A program made the position numbers and the translations under genes. A DNA stretch of 64,000 bases. It comes from Trogon surrucura. Taxonomy: Eukaryota > Chordata > Aves > Trogoniformes > Trogonidae. Shown here one piece after another: positions 43,180-56,507 of the stretch (positions are counted from its first letter, which is position 1; each line of letters starts with the position of its first letter). The notes under the pieces are model-generated. The model was given only the letters and a program-made list of their open reading frames with translations, searched no databases and was not told the origin of the DNA. The DNA is taken from the NCBI GenBank assembly GCA_020746105.1, contig JAJGST010000005.1, positions 1 to 64,000 of the forward strand, given 5' to 3'.

Positions 43180-43615
43180 TGTACTGGGTTCAGAAAGGAT
43201 AGGGTTAATTCTCAGTAAAGAAGCTAGCCGGGAATAGGGAATAGCTCAACCAAACCAGTCTAGTCGCTAGCCAAAGGGATATTCGATACCCCCATGATGT
43301 CATGCTCGGGGTATATATATACGGAGCGGTCGGGGTGGGGGCGCTCTTCTTTTCCGGTTTTCGGTCCGTTCGGGTTGGTGAGATCCACGTTACACGTTAC
43401 TCGCGTTATATCTGGTTAAACGTTACTGTTATTTCACTCTTATTGTTACCATTTATGTTCACCATTAAAACCAACTGTTTTTATCTCAACCCCACGAGGC
43501 CTTTGCCTGCGGCTCCTTTCGGGCTCTTCCCCTCACTCTCGGTAGGGGGGAGCGAGCGAGCGACCACGTGGTTCCTTTGTTTCCTTCCCGCCGGTAACTC
43601 GGCTCGAACCACCAC
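43180..43615 (+). mobile_element. Solo LTR, ERVL-like
   Basis: It starts TGTACTGGGTTCAG, ends about AACCACCAC, and contains a tatatatata TATA box at about 43312-43322 preceded by tgatgtcatgctcgggg. Termini and the ccaaagggatattcgatacc block match the LTR at 572-1141. No internal ERV sequence adjoins it, so it is a solo LTR. No clear target duplication was seen. Confidence 0.75.
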
Positions 43616-46082
43616 GGTTTGTTAGAGACATTTTTTATGTGCTGAACCAGGAAAAGGGAAACCAGGCTTATCTGGCTTCCAATGGTTGGAGTTTTAACAC
43701 GTGTGTAATCAAATGTTTAATTGTGCATGAAGGAAATGCAACTATGCATGAAAGTAGGTTAACGGGATCCAAACAGAGAGCTCAGTCAACTTAAACTGCA
43801 TCAACGATCTCCCCACCTTATCGAGGGAGTTCAACTAGTGTCCGTACATGGTGGTTAACCCTCAGCCTTGATGCAAGCCTCCCACAGCCAGAGAGCAGCA
43901 GCGGACAGGCCTATCCTGTGTGATCACTAATTACTACCAGCCCCAGGCACAAAACCCTCACTGAAGCCATAGCTCAGCACCTTCCCAAGTGTCTGTCACT
44001 TCTAAGCTACAGCAAATCAATACAAACCATACCAGCCTCTTACTATCATACCAAAAGAAGCTCCCAGCCCTCTGCAGGAGGATATCAGCTTTTTCCACCT
44101 ACACTTGAATTCAAGATAACCCAAAGTCATGTAGTTAGTCGACAGGGCAACAGGTCTACACTAGTCACGGCTTAACAGCTTGATCTTGGCCTCTTCCTAA
44201 ACACAGACACAGGACTTCTAGTCAGGCTGATGCACTGGCTCACATCTGTCCGCGAAAGACTGCGAGGACATGTGCCACAAGCCATCACAAATTAGAGATT
44301 AGGGCTTTCGCCAAGCTACCGTACTGAGCAAGACTGGGTGACTTACTGAAATGGTCTTTGTAGAGCAAGACATTAATTTAAGGATGCGATCTTGCAGTCC
44401 CCCATGCTCAAAAGGAGAACACATTTTATACACAAAAAAAAAGAAGGGGAAAAAATTAAATCAAAAGAGAAAGACGTATATAAACAGATTACTGGAAACC
44501 AAGATGCATAACCTGTTCTTTTTCCCTGCATACATTCAGCTATCTCAAAAAGTGACCCTTCTTCTCCTCTTCCCTTAGCAGCCTTGAATACAAGACAAAT
44601 CAGCCACTGAAAAACTCCAGGCTGCAACTCTGAAACCCTCCGCTTTTCCAGCAGTTTCTGAGGAACAGCACATACCGACCTCCACACAGCATCACTGCTG
44701 CTGAAGTCATCCTTCTTCACATCCTGAACAAGCCCACCAGGTGACCGTACACGGCATCATCTGGACTGTCTAACTCTGGTTAGTACTTCCCTAGAGACTC
44801 CTGTAAAAAACTTCAGTGCACAGCCATATTCAGTAGCTACCAAAAAAAAAAGATTGCTTCTCATATCGTATGGGGCAGAAGCTTACGAGTTAATCTGGTC
44901 AAGACTCGTGCCACCAAGCACTCAGACACATTCCTTCTGGCAAAGACAAGCTTAACTTCCCTTTGCATCTCCACCTACACTCTCTAAAACACACGGAGAG
45001 ATCGGGGAACTTCAATCAGGATACTAATTTTGTGTTCAGAGCAGCATCCTCTCCTACAGTTAACTCTTGCCCCTTGAGGGACAAGCTGCCACTGGAGATA
45101 AGAGGGTTCTCTCAGCTCCATGCCAATGGGCCACAACACAGTAACTCTACCAAGGACCTGTACAAGCTCAACACTATGTGGAAGTTGTTAAAAAAAAAAC
45201 CATCATGGAACAGCAGCTTAAGAAGTAGTCATCTTCTTCATTACATCAAAGACAAACGACTTTCTTCGAGAGAGGATTAGCCACACCGGATTACGTGTTC
45301 TTAATCTATATAAACAGAACTGATTTTCTGCTTTTTCACAAGCATCTCTCACACTTTCTGAAAACAAGAATTTTTTGTTCTCCCCCCAAAGCACTTCAAA
45401 GAAAACTAACACAAGCATCATTTCTTTGAGACAGCTAATCCATCCTACAAAGGTTATATGTGTGCAGCTTGCCAGGGAGTTACAAGGTCAACTGAATGCA
45501 TATCCGTTCTTTCCTTTTACTGTATTTTTTGCCCCACCATACTAAACACACTGCTTCAGCCACTTACATCAGGGGTATCATTAACTGTACAGAAATATTT
45601 GCCTCTAAAAACAAACCAACATACACACATCACAAAAATTATTTCTCAGTTTACACTCCAACTCGCACCTTAAGAGTCTTCCTCATCTCCACGCTATGCA
45701 AAGCCACCTTCAGAAAAGAACAGCTGAGGTGTGTGTTTAGGAAAAATCAAGGTGCATGCGGTCAGTAGATCACACGGTCAGATTTGCACCACTCCGCAGC
45801 TTTGCATCTGCTCAGGACAAACCCCCAAAGGGCAGCCAAGAGCCTGGGAGAAGCAGAGCACACAGAGCTCCAGTCAGTCCCTACTGCTCCGGTCGCTTTT
45901 GAGATCTGTTGCAGCTAAACATAAACCAGCTCAGCCTTTAAAGTCACTCCACTTTATGCCACGGGCACACAGACACCTGGACACAGTTCAAACAGACTAA
46001 GAAGCTGCAACCATGGCTTGCTGTTGGTACCACTCCAATTCCTTTTTTCTTTCCTTAATATATGCCTAACACCAACAGACAA
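43616..46082. other. Intergenic spacer, no gene recognised
   Basis: AT-rich sequence between the solo LTR and the homologous part of the right arm. Frames are short and no splice-flanked exon stood out. Because the left arm runs into the N gap exactly where this begins, some of it may also belong to the palindrome arm. Confidence 0.5.
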
Positions 46083-46859
46083 AAGAAATAAGCAAACAGA
46101 TCAATATCCACTTCTATAAAAAGCATGTCATTTCTTAAGGAATCAAAATACTTCATTACCAGGATCTTCACACAACTCAAGGAAGCCACAGACATCAGCT
46201 TTTTGGTGGAGCTCTCCCAGCTATTACACACAGCAATCAAGAAGCAGTGATCTCCACGTGCATCTGAACGACACGGCTTCCTAACCTTAAACACACTGGT
46301 CTGTAAGAAAAGCTGTGATAAAACATTTAGCACAAGTCACAGAGTGGCATGCCAGGACGCGAAAACGAGCGACAAAACCAATTACAGCCTGAGTTCAAGC
46401 CAAGCTGGGCTCCCCATTCAAGGCCACAGCTGACAGCAGGAGATCTGAACTGGGGCACACAAATTACTGCAGTTTATGCAAGCTCAGCAGAAAAACTGCT
46501 GTACTGGGGCCTTAACCAAAGGGCTTCAGGAGCAAAAGCTGAATTTTCTGACTGACACACAGCAAGCATCACACAGAGCTAAGACATCTCCATTTCCTTT
46601 CATCCTCATCAGTCAGCTAGAAATTTGTTCCAAAGACAGCTGTTAAAGACACTGTAAGAAAAAAGATAACACAAGCTCATAGATGGGGTGTTTTGGTGTG
46701 GAGACGGTCTCACAGTGTACTGGTTTCATGCAGCTACTGCAGACAGAGCTTCAGGACTGTCAAGCAACTCTTATCTTAATGTTCTAGCAGAACATAATTT
46801 GTGTGTGTGTGTGTGTAACTCACTGAAAACGAGTGGATCAGAGAGCTGCTATTTCTCAC

Positions 46860-46949
46860 CTGTAGATGCCTGGCAGAATTTGACTGCAGCTCAGCAGCAG
46901 CGCTACTCTCCGAAGGCTGTTTGATGACGGTCACCTCGACGCCCGGTTC
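46860..46949 (-). CDS. Possible 90-nt exon (right arm copy)
   Basis: Mirror of 38098-38187, with the same consensus splice sites and a 30-codon phase-0 frame. One Pro codon has become Leu. Confidence 0.45.
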
Positions 46950-47868
46950 CTGCAGGACAGACACTCACACCACACAGGGCCACACGGCAATGCTCTGAAG
47001 GACCCAGGATTACCTGTCGTTAGTCAATTAACAGAGCTCAGTATCACCACACATTTTCTTTTCGGCACCAAGAACCAAGTGGCTCATCCAGATGCTTTGT
47101 CTCTATAATCTTATGTCGACTCACTGGGAATATTCAGAAAGCTGGAGATTCAAGGTATAAAGACACTTCTGTAAAATCAAAATCTTACTGTTATACATAA
47201 AACCCTGAGTGTCAAAGTAGATTAATTTGAATATAGTTTGAACCATGTAATTTTCAAACAAACACACAGCAGATTAAGACAATCCAGAGGATACCAAAAT
47301 ATTTACATATACTTCAAGACTTGCTAAAAATAAAGACCCTGGTCCTTTCATGTCATTTAGGCTCAAACACAAAGTTACCATGTCCTTCCTTAACTTCATC
47401 CAGTCAAAAATAGTTCCTACCATAAACAAAGACCTCTAAACTATCATCCGAATTTGCTGTTTTCTTGGCACAGCTGCCAGACATTTTTCTACCAGTGACG
47501 CACAAAACCCAGTGACAAGAGAATTCCTGCGACCCTGATTTGTCAAAAAGCTTTCAAGTTAAAAAAAATCTTTTCTGAAGTCACCTCTCACACTCCCCAC
47601 TGAAGAGTAAAGACATCTTTGGGAATAACCATGTATCCAAGAAAAAGCTAATATTTAACTTCAAAAGCTGGTATTTAACTCAAAAGAAAAAAAACACCCA
47701 CTGTAGTTATTCATCTACACGTGGCATTTCATCCACCACCATCACAAAATATCAGCTACCCCTGCTGTACAGAAGGAGTGCCCAGCATAAAGTAGTATAT
47801 AATAACAAGGACTGAAATAAAGGTATACAAATTCCAGAGCTTCAGAAAACAAGTCCATTATTGGCACG

Positions 47869-48039
47869 TTGTCAGGAAGGAACCCGACAGATGAGACGTG
47901 GCTGCCTGCGGTGTGTCTGAAGGACAACAAGTGCGAGGACTGGCGCGTTACAGTACATGTGTCCTACCCAGCCCTGTGGGACAGGCTCATTCCTCATTGC
48001 CAACGTGGACAAGGCATTTCCTTAACACATTGTGGTTAA
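47869..48039 (+). CDS. Unrecognised frame, right arm
   Basis: A 57-codon frame (NPTDETWLPAVCLKDNKCED and on) ends at TAA 48037-48039. It is conserved in frame with the left-arm copy. Without splice signals or a known family this is only a candidate coding relic. Confidence 0.3.
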   Translation: MSGRNPTDETWLPAVCLKDNKCEDWRVTVHVSYPALWDRLIPHCQRGQGISLTHCG

Positions 48040-51000
48040 AATAAAGAAAGCTTACATTCACAGAACTACTTCTAGGACAAGAATGTTTCCTCCCTGCCAC
48101 CATTCCCTCTGACATGAAAAAGGGAAGGGACGGTGTTACGATCCTTGATCTCTAGGGTCCACTTGTGCAGCCGGGCAAGTCGTGCACCAAAAGCCAGGGG
48201 TGTTGATGTCCACTGCTCCCCCACTTCCCCCTTAAACCAAAGTATCAGAAATATTTACCAAAACACACACCAGCTAATTGCTCGTGGCTAGTCGCATCCA
48301 TGAGGAGACCTGCCCAAATCATGGGGGTTTTAGTCACAGAAGAGCAAAACAAAGACAAAAAATTATACTCGGCTGCTTTCAAATTCCAAATGTTTTCAAA
48401 CACCTTTGCTGCTACCAAAAAAAAACCCAAACCACAACAGAAGAAAAGACAGACCCCTTGTCAGCTGCCATTCAGAACTCCCTAACTTCACTCCTCAGAA
48501 GCCTTTACTTGCTACACAGGCCACTACAACAAATACTTCTAATCTTGCCAAAATCTACCTTAACATCAATCTACTCCAGGCTTGACTGGTTTTCTTCGGA
48601 ATTCATTCTGAACACAACTTCAAACCAAAGGGTGGAGAAGCAGGAGTGTGGAAGAAACACTTTCCTCTACAAACTAAGATATGTGCCCCAAATTTGTCAG
48701 TAAAGAACACGCAGAGGTATCATGGCAGCCAGGTTGGTTCCTTCCCAACACGACCTTTTGGGACATTTCCCTTCCAGCAGTTCCACACAACAACTTCTCA
48801 ACAATCTCCTGTTAAACTTCCATATAATACAAACCTGTGCCTAACCGAAATCTTCCGATACCCTCCAGCGTATCACTCGCATTTAAAAATAGGTATCTTA
48901 AAGCTTTTGTATTGTTCACACAATTTTTCTGAACAGTCAGTGCAAAAATTGTGTGTAGTACTAAACCCCCTTAATCTCCAGTTGAGTATCTACAGGAACT
49001 ATTGCCAGCCCAGGTGCTCTTCTCCCCTCCTGCTAGAGATTCTTACTCCAGCAGCCGAGTGATTGCACCTGCTTCACTTGATTTTTTTCTTGGTTCCTTT
49101 CTCTATTTCCTCCTCATCACTCTTCCTGAACAGCCACTCCATGACTTACTAATCTGTCATTTTTTCCCCCCACTGTACACAGTGTTGGAAGTAAACGGTG
49201 AAGAACTCTCCACATTGCCCATCAGTCGCTGTTCTGGCTTGTCAAACACACAGGGGATTATTTCCCCTGCCCTCCCTTTTGAGACCTCTTCAGTTTGTCA
49301 CTTCAAGAAGCAGCATTTAACTTGAAGAACACATCAGGACTTGGGCATGGCATTATCAAGTCATCACCAATTTCAGCACACCTGAGGCTTCACTTGTCTC
49401 TCCAGAGCCTCATTTAGTTCATATCAGCTGCCCTTTGTTAGTTCCCAGTACACAGAGCAGAAGTTCTCACCAGCAAGAAGACTTAAATTCAAAGTTCTCA
49501 GGATTTCAGCTCAGAAAGACTGTTCTTACACACTCTTGATACCTTCACATTGGAGTTAACATTTAAGGGAAATAAAGGTTGAAACAGATGCACTAACAGT
49601 CACATTAATATGTTTTGTTTTTTTTTAATTGTCCTGATCAGCTGAAATGTAGAAGCATTTCAGCAGCCTAACCTTTGAGAAGTTCAGTACTCCACATGGC
49701 TTATTGACAACAAGGACATCAAAAAACAGATGTGACTGTGGATATTTTCCCCTGAATGTACAGTAGAACAAAAGCTTCAAGCAGCAGAGAAGTGTTTCAG
49801 CACAGCTGCTGCCTTCCAGCATTTTTTTGCATTGTACTTATTACCAACAGAAATAACGCGAGAGCAGCTACAAGAAAAAAAAAATCACCACTGTCATGAT
49901 TCAACATCCACATATTAGCTGCTGACATTTTGCTCATGTGAAGTGTAACAGCAATCACAACGTAAATCCACACCTTGTCACCTTCAGCAGCCCAAGTAAT
50001 ACTAGACCTGTGAATTTTAGCACGTTATACACAATCTGAGTAGTTAGAATAAAAACATAGTTTAGGCTAGAACACAGAGTCTCCCAGTCAAACCGCATGA
50101 TACTCTGCACATCTCCACATCCCACAGGCCTCCAAAACAAACTTTGGACCAGCCACGTCATCTTTTTTTAGTCTTATGCAGCCTTTGTTTTCTAGATGGA
50201 CAGGCTTCTTTACTTTAAGATATAGAAAGACCTACTCTAACAGCAGAAAAAAGTCCATGGGTACAGCTGCAATACAACTACTCACCAGCATTGAAAAGCT
50301 CAGCAATCTCCAACGTATTCTCACTTCAAAAGTCATTAAAAATGCTTTCAGGAGTAGGTAATAGCATTAGTTGTGTATGACCACGGCATCTGCAAATCTG
50401 TCAGCTCCTCCAGATTGTGCTAAAATAAGCACCACAGCTTTCCCATTCTATTAAAAACAGCTGGTTAGTTCTAGCCTCACCTCACCTGAAGTAGCATCAA
50501 CAGGATCGTGTTCACCTGCAGCCACAAGATTACTCTACAGACACCTGCACACGTGGGCCAGCATTTGCCTCAAACAACAAGAGGTCAGAAAACTACTCCT
50601 ACATCTGCAGAAGCAGAAAACACTTCAGGTCTCAGTTAGATCCTCTTCCAAAAAACACAAGCTTCAGCCAAGCAGGATCACAAGACTTGAGAAAGGGAGG
50701 AGGAAGCCAGCTCACAATTCATCCCTCTTCTTCCACACCCTTGTGTGGACAAAAGGAAAGCAGACAGAGAACAAGGCACCATCACAGAATTACCTACAGA
50801 ACACAGAATTCTCTAAATGAATCAGGTTTTCACTTTTGGTCAGCCTTCACTGCAAGTATTTGGACAATTCCACTGGTGATCATAACTGTGGTAATGCTGC
50901 ACACACCAAGAAAAGGGGAGTTCATACAGACCAGGCTGATGTTCCTCAGCCCAACACAGAGGCTTCAAACCCAGTCTTCTCCCACTTCTGGATTTCCAGA

Positions 51001-51422
51001 AAACAACACAACTTGCACACGTGCCCGGCTTTTCTGCTGCCTACAACAACAGTGAGGCTTTGCGCAGATTCCCCCTATCATCACGCTTGCCAAGTTTCAC
51101 ACAAAAATAGTTCGTGAGGCACGGCTGACTGCTGGAGTAGCTGGAAGGCAAGACTCATTCAGAAAGTAGCTATTTTACACATTTAAGAATATTAATGTTA
51201 TTAGGACTCTGCCTGGAGCTACTTGCAGAACTAGTGGACACCAACGAGGCTTTCAGAAATTTTGTTGGGGTTTTCCACCCCTGCCCCCAAAGAGCTCTTG
51301 TCCCCATGTTCAGCTGCCACCATCAGGAACAACATGGGTTCCAAGTCGTGGCCCTCTTAAATGTAACTTCAAACTGAGAAAGCAGAATGGCCCGTGGTTA
51401 AAAAGACTCCCATTTCACTCAC

Positions 51423-51539
51423 CATCACTTTCCCTCTTACTTTTTAAGTCTTCCATCCATGTTGGAATATTTTTCAATGCAACATAATCCCTTAAGTACT
51501 CTTTGCGTCTTTCTTCCAAGGTCATCTTCAGCAAACGCT
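51423..51539 (-). pseudogene. MACROD2: MACROD2-like exon 2, right arm
   Basis: A 117-nt exon with intact cttcccctgaacag| acceptor and GATG|gtgagtg donor encodes RLLKMTLEERRKEYLRDYV. This is one residue closer to MACROD2 (Lys for Gln) than the left-arm copy. It follows exon 1 at 56075-56120 in matching phase 1 on the same strand, about 4.5 kb away. Confidence 0.8.
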
Positions 51540-54521
51540 CTGTTCAGGGGAAGAAGAAATAATAAAAAAAAAGTAAGTTTTGCAAGCTTTCACACACCCT
51601 TGCACATCAGCCAAGCAGTGACCAATTCAGTGTCCTTGATGCAATTAAACACCATTGGAGAGAACCAAGCGCAGGTGATTCCATGAGTTACAAGGAGCAG
51701 GAGCTAAACACAGGGTGTCTGTACAACCGTACGTGCCTATTTCTGGATATCCCAGCTCAGCAAAAAGAAATGCCTCTTCACCACACTCTCAGCTGTCCAG
51801 ACTTACCACTCCCCTCAGTGCTACTGCACCTCTGCTTCCTGACACTTGAACTGAAGGATCAGAGAACTGACAGCAAGTTTCAGTAGGAAACTGCTGCTTT
51901 ATACGGAGCTTTCAGGTATGGAAGTCTATTCTTTAAGTTCTGCATTTGTAAAGCATAACTTCAAAAGTTAGTAAAAATGTTTTAACTTTGATCTTCCTAA
52001 CACTACTTTACCAATGCCAGCAAATACAGGCAGGGAGCCTGGCACAAATTTAACACGAGTGCTACGACATGACAAAAGAAATTGGAGCTCAAGCCAACGT
52101 TGTGTCACTTTATGGATGTCTGGGGTGACAAGAAAGACATCTTTGTTTACTTGGGCTTTTTGTTCTGAAAGCCAGGTAACTTGCAGCATGAGAAAACGGG
52201 TGTCATTTGCTTTAGACTCCTCATACAGCGGCATTTAATCCCATTTTGAGCCAAAAAAAAAAAAAAAATTAAATCAGCAGCTGAAGAAAATCCTAGACTA
52301 TCTGCTAAATGCTCAGAAGTAACAAAAGTGCGTGAGTGTGACAGACTGTGGTTGAACAGAAACCCCAGCACTAGGAAAGCCCACTGCCACCCTCTGGCTC
52401 ACCGTGTTCCTGAAGAAGCAGACCAGGACCACCATGACCTGCATCTGCTGGATTCAAAGCGCTGACAAAGAGAACCTGGGTTTGAAGTGGGCAGCACGGG
52501 TTCAACTTCAGAGGTTTTTATTTGAGCATTAATGCAACACGCTCAGTTACCGCACTAAACACCTACGGACGGTTGTTTTCTCCCAAGAAACCCGCCCCGT
52601 CTCTTTTCAGACTGTCAGTGAAAAGGAAAGTCTCCAAGATTGTTCAATTACGACGGCTGCTGCCAACCTCACTCTTCTTCAGACCTTGCTAAAAATGGAC
52701 TAAGAAAAAAAGAAAATCCATCCAAATGATCCAACACCGCAAACAACCCCACGCTTCAGCCAGACTCTCCACCTGATTTTCGCAGCCACATCCTCTTCTC
52801 CCTCCTCACTCCCATACCCTGTATTAGCTCAGCACAACGTGCAGAGCTTCTCCCCTTTCACAAGAAGGGGGGGAAAAGAAAGAAAAACAGAAAAACCGAA
52901 ACTATAGAATTGCACAATGCCCATATTCCAATTAAGTTTCTGTGCCTGTTTTCCCCAGTGGCACTGTACTACTATTAACATACCAATAGGTTTTCTTGAA
53001 ACATTAATGAGTAATAAACGTTCTTTGATGATTCAAGAGTTTCTAGGGGTGTAGGGGAAAGATAAACCCGTATTATTTGCTTTCGGCATAAAGGACTAAG
53101 TGGACGTGAAAACAATATTTTTACCTCAAGCTGAAGGAGCAGTGAGCAAGTTGAGAGCATTGCATCTGCTTCTCAAATCAAACCTCAAATGAAAAAAAAA
53201 GAAAAAGAACCCACTTTCAATGGGGTTTGGGTGTTTTTTTGAGGTTTTTTTGTTTTGTTTTTTTCTGTCTGTTGTTTTTTTTTTCTCCAAAATAAAGTTT
53301 CCTAATTATGCAGGCTGCAATCCACACAGTCTAATAACCAGAGGCAGGTTTTAAGCACAGACTCCCTTACCAAAATAAGTTTACTCTGGTATTTTTGACA
53401 GTATTACCATTTTCTTCACTTGACAAAAGCATTTCTCTCCCATTATTCAAGCTTGGTATTTTAACTGGATATTTACAAATGCAGAAGTAAAACTAATGTG
53501 ATGAGTATCGCCATTACACACACCAGATAAGCACTTCACTCCATTACTTGATCTTCAGGCACACAAACCATCAAGTATTTAATGTGCAGGCAAACCTGAG
53601 AGAGCGTCTGTCTGTGCGTGTCTGGTGTGAGGGACTGAAGCAAAACAAGTTTTACTACCTTGTGCTAAAAAAAGAGTTGGAGACAAGTTCCCCTCTACAG
53701 GAAGATTTCACAAAACTTGGCTCTTGCGAGTCAGCAGCAAGAATTTCAGCCGAGTCTTAATTATACACAAGCCTCCTGGAAGAGGCTTCCAACAGCCTCA
53801 GCTGGAAGTACAGTTTTCTGCCTACAGCTTTACAAAGTGCCTTGGAAAGGTTGCGAGCAGAGCAGTCCTGTGTCTAAGGCTCTGAAATCAACTCCAGTCC
53901 CGCTCCCGGTCTGTTTCAGCTGTCCTCAAGCAATAGCCACCCTGGGAGAACATGGACCAACCCTTAATTAGCAGGAAAGTAACTAAGAAAGGCAAGGGTA
54001 TTGTCAGGGGGTTTGAACTCAACATTTAGCAATCGGTGCTCTCTCTTTTTACAAAGTTCTCTGGAACAGAAAAGGCTGAGAACAACTGCACTCGGAGCTT
54101 CACAGGAAGAGCAGAGCCGGCGTGCACAGCAAGCTTGACAGGGGCTCAGGAGTAGCTGGGAAAGGCAAAGGCAGGCCTAACGAAAGATTTGAGTTTAAAA
54201 GTACAGTCTGGGTTGGAAAGAAACTAACTGGGCTTCTATAGTTTTGCTCTGGAGTAAAGAAGGTACTTGGGAAGAACAGTCACACAGGGACTGGCACAAA
54301 AGCAACGCCAGCAATGAGCGCAGAAGTTTTTTCTGCCATCCTCACTCAAAATGCTCAGCAGCACCAGCACGGTGATGGAAAGCAGTTACTGGAGCAGAAG
54401 ACTGGCAAAAGCTGTTTGGTCTTACTAGACAGAAACACTGAGTTCTGGCCAGGTAGTGCCCACAAACCTACTTCCCTGGATAGAAAAAAATAAATACATA
54501 AATCTCACCAGCAGTTGTGAG

Positions 54522-54815
54522 CTCTGGTTTGCACTCAGTCACATCACCGTACCGATGCGGACCCACCATCCTCACAGCTGATGAGGACAAAGAAAACGTG
54601 CCTGCAGCTCAGGCTCCCAGCTCACCTTCCAGTCCCCCCACTCAGCCCCCTCTGCCAAAGGTTCAAGTTCACATGTCGGGCTATGAATTCACATAGGGAA
54701 CAGCAGAGTTGGGAGATACAAGTGCAAGTAACAGCAACACTCACCAGAGCCCACCAGAAACCTCACCCCATCTGCCCCCAGCACAAAACCAGCATTTTTG
54801 GAAAGTAAAGACATA
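54522..54815 (+). pseudogene. Unrecognised exon-like frame, right arm, with premature stop
   Basis: Mirror of 29275-29585. The frame encoding DEDKENVPAAQ...HMSGYEFT is broken by TAG (ttcacatagggaac, about 54694) where the left arm has CAG. The remainder stays open to the same end. Confidence 0.4.
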
Positions 54816-55659
54816 AAAGCATTAAGGATTTGTGCAGGGCAAGTCAGTTATAGCTTATTGCAATTCCTGAAGACTTAACTGTATCTTCTCTATTGAAAAG
54901 AGAGATTTAAAACACCTCGTAGAAATTTGTTGCCTCACCTTAACTACAGAAACAGGCTTTGGAAGACAGCTTTGAAAGAGAAGAGCATGTAACAAAGCTC
55001 TGGCTTTTGAGAAGAGTTTGACAGGAGCAGCTACCTACAGATACATCAGTTTATTTGTGTCTTAACGTAGTTTTTTTTTTTCCCCTTGGAAACACACACT
55101 TGAGTTCTGCCACAGACAAAAAGGATGAATCCTCCAAACTACTCTTCTGCCTCCTTGGCTTCAAACACACATACAGTCATCAGGGTGATGGAAGAAAAGA
55201 AAGCAAACTTCAAATACGACCTGCTGGGGAGGTTTGGGTTTCTTTCCTCTCCTCCTTGTAGCTGGTGGAAATATTACACTTCCACTGCGTGAATTAAGAG
55301 AAATTTTCACATTGCCCTCCACGTGATCCATAGGAAGGGCAGGGGCTGCCTAAAATGCTTGTCCCTGGGTTCTCACACTCTGGAGCCTGACATTGGGGTT
55401 TTAAAAACTGAGACTACACAGGGCAGGGGTCCTGCAAATCATAACAAGAGGAATAAATATTTCGTAGGTGGAGGGTGCTTTGAGAGCCCTCACACCCCAA
55501 AACGTCTCACCCCAGGTGATTAGTGCTGGAGGAAGCTCAACACAAACTCATTACACCAGCAATACCAACAAACCTTTTATTTCCCCCCCCCTCCGGAAAA
55601 CCCAGGCAATTCAAACGGGAAAAGGCACCTCTGGGCGGCATGTGCCGAACTTTTCGGCC

Positions 55660-56370
55660 TCAAACACTCCCACAAGGTGACTTGAGGGCGGGAAGCCCTC
55701 AGGAGAGGGGCCGGTTCTCCCGCCCCCCTCAGCGCCAGGCCCCCTTCTCCTCACAGGGAAACTGCTCAGCGGGAACCCCGGGGAGGGGGGGACACCCCCA
55801 AAGCCCGCACCCCCGGGGCTGCGGCATTTGGGGAGGGTGTTTCAGGCTGCAGACCCGGAGAGGAACGGCCGAGAACACGGAGCACCCCTGCCCTCCCCCA
55901 CGCCGTCCCCTCAGCGCCGGGAAACGGCGGGAAACGCCACCGCCCACCCCCCGGCCAGGCGGCGGCTCCGAGGGGACGGGACACCCCCCTGAGCTCCCCC
56001 CTCTGCTCTCCTCACGGCTTAACGCCAGCTAAAGGCGGGAGAAGCGGGCCCGCTGTCGGCAAGGGCGGCAATACCTTTCTCCTCCCTCCAGAGCTTTTCC
56101 CGCCTGGTGCCGGGCTACGTGCTGCTGTGGCTGGCGGCGGCTTCGAGCTGCAGGTTCCCCAGGCTCACGACGGGCTGGAGGAGACGCCGCGCCAGAGCCG
56201 ACCCGCTCGCCGACGCCGTGCGCCGCTGCCCGCTGCCGCCGCTCTCGCCGCTGCTCCCCGCCGGCTCCGCGCCCGCAGCCCGGCTCCGCACGGCGCCCGG
56301 CAGCTGGGTCACGCCTCGCTCGAACCCGACACGCCCGCAGCGCCCGCCCCCCTCCCCGCCGCCCGGTGCC
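55660..56370 (-). promoter_or_regulatory. CpG island of MACROD2-like gene, right arm
   Basis: CpG-dense sequence around the MACROD2-like first exon. 55660-56161 has no counterpart in the left arm. At 56363-56368 (ccggtg, minus strand CACCGG) it joins the sequence that in the left arm lies 736 bp away. Confidence 0.65.
56075..56120 (-). pseudogene. MACROD2: MACROD2-like exon 1, start codon lost
   Basis: The minus strand ends at donor GAAAG|gtattgcc. The 15 codons before it align one-for-one with the short first coding exon of MACROD2, ending LWREEK plus the first base of the next codon. The initiator position (56118-56120) is ACG and the second codon (56115-56117) is TAG. Middle codons are also changed. 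An unrelated 92-codon GC-rich frame upstream ends at this same TAG. The normal start is therefore unavailable and this copy is probably a pseudogene, unless translation starts inside exon 2. Confidence 0.75.
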
Positions 56371-56507
56371 TTCTCCAGGGGGAACGAGCTCAACTCCCTC
56401 TTTCCTTCCTGAGGTTATTTCTTTTCTCCTCATCTAAATAGACACACAGACTGCAGCAGGCTAAGTAACCTAAATGCATCGCTGCAGCTGGATGGATCCT
56501 CTTTGCT

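Noticed and set aside
43173-43625. Target-site duplication around the solo LTR
   Set aside because: The bases next to TGTACTGGG and after AACCACCAC do not match as a 4-6 bp direct repeat.
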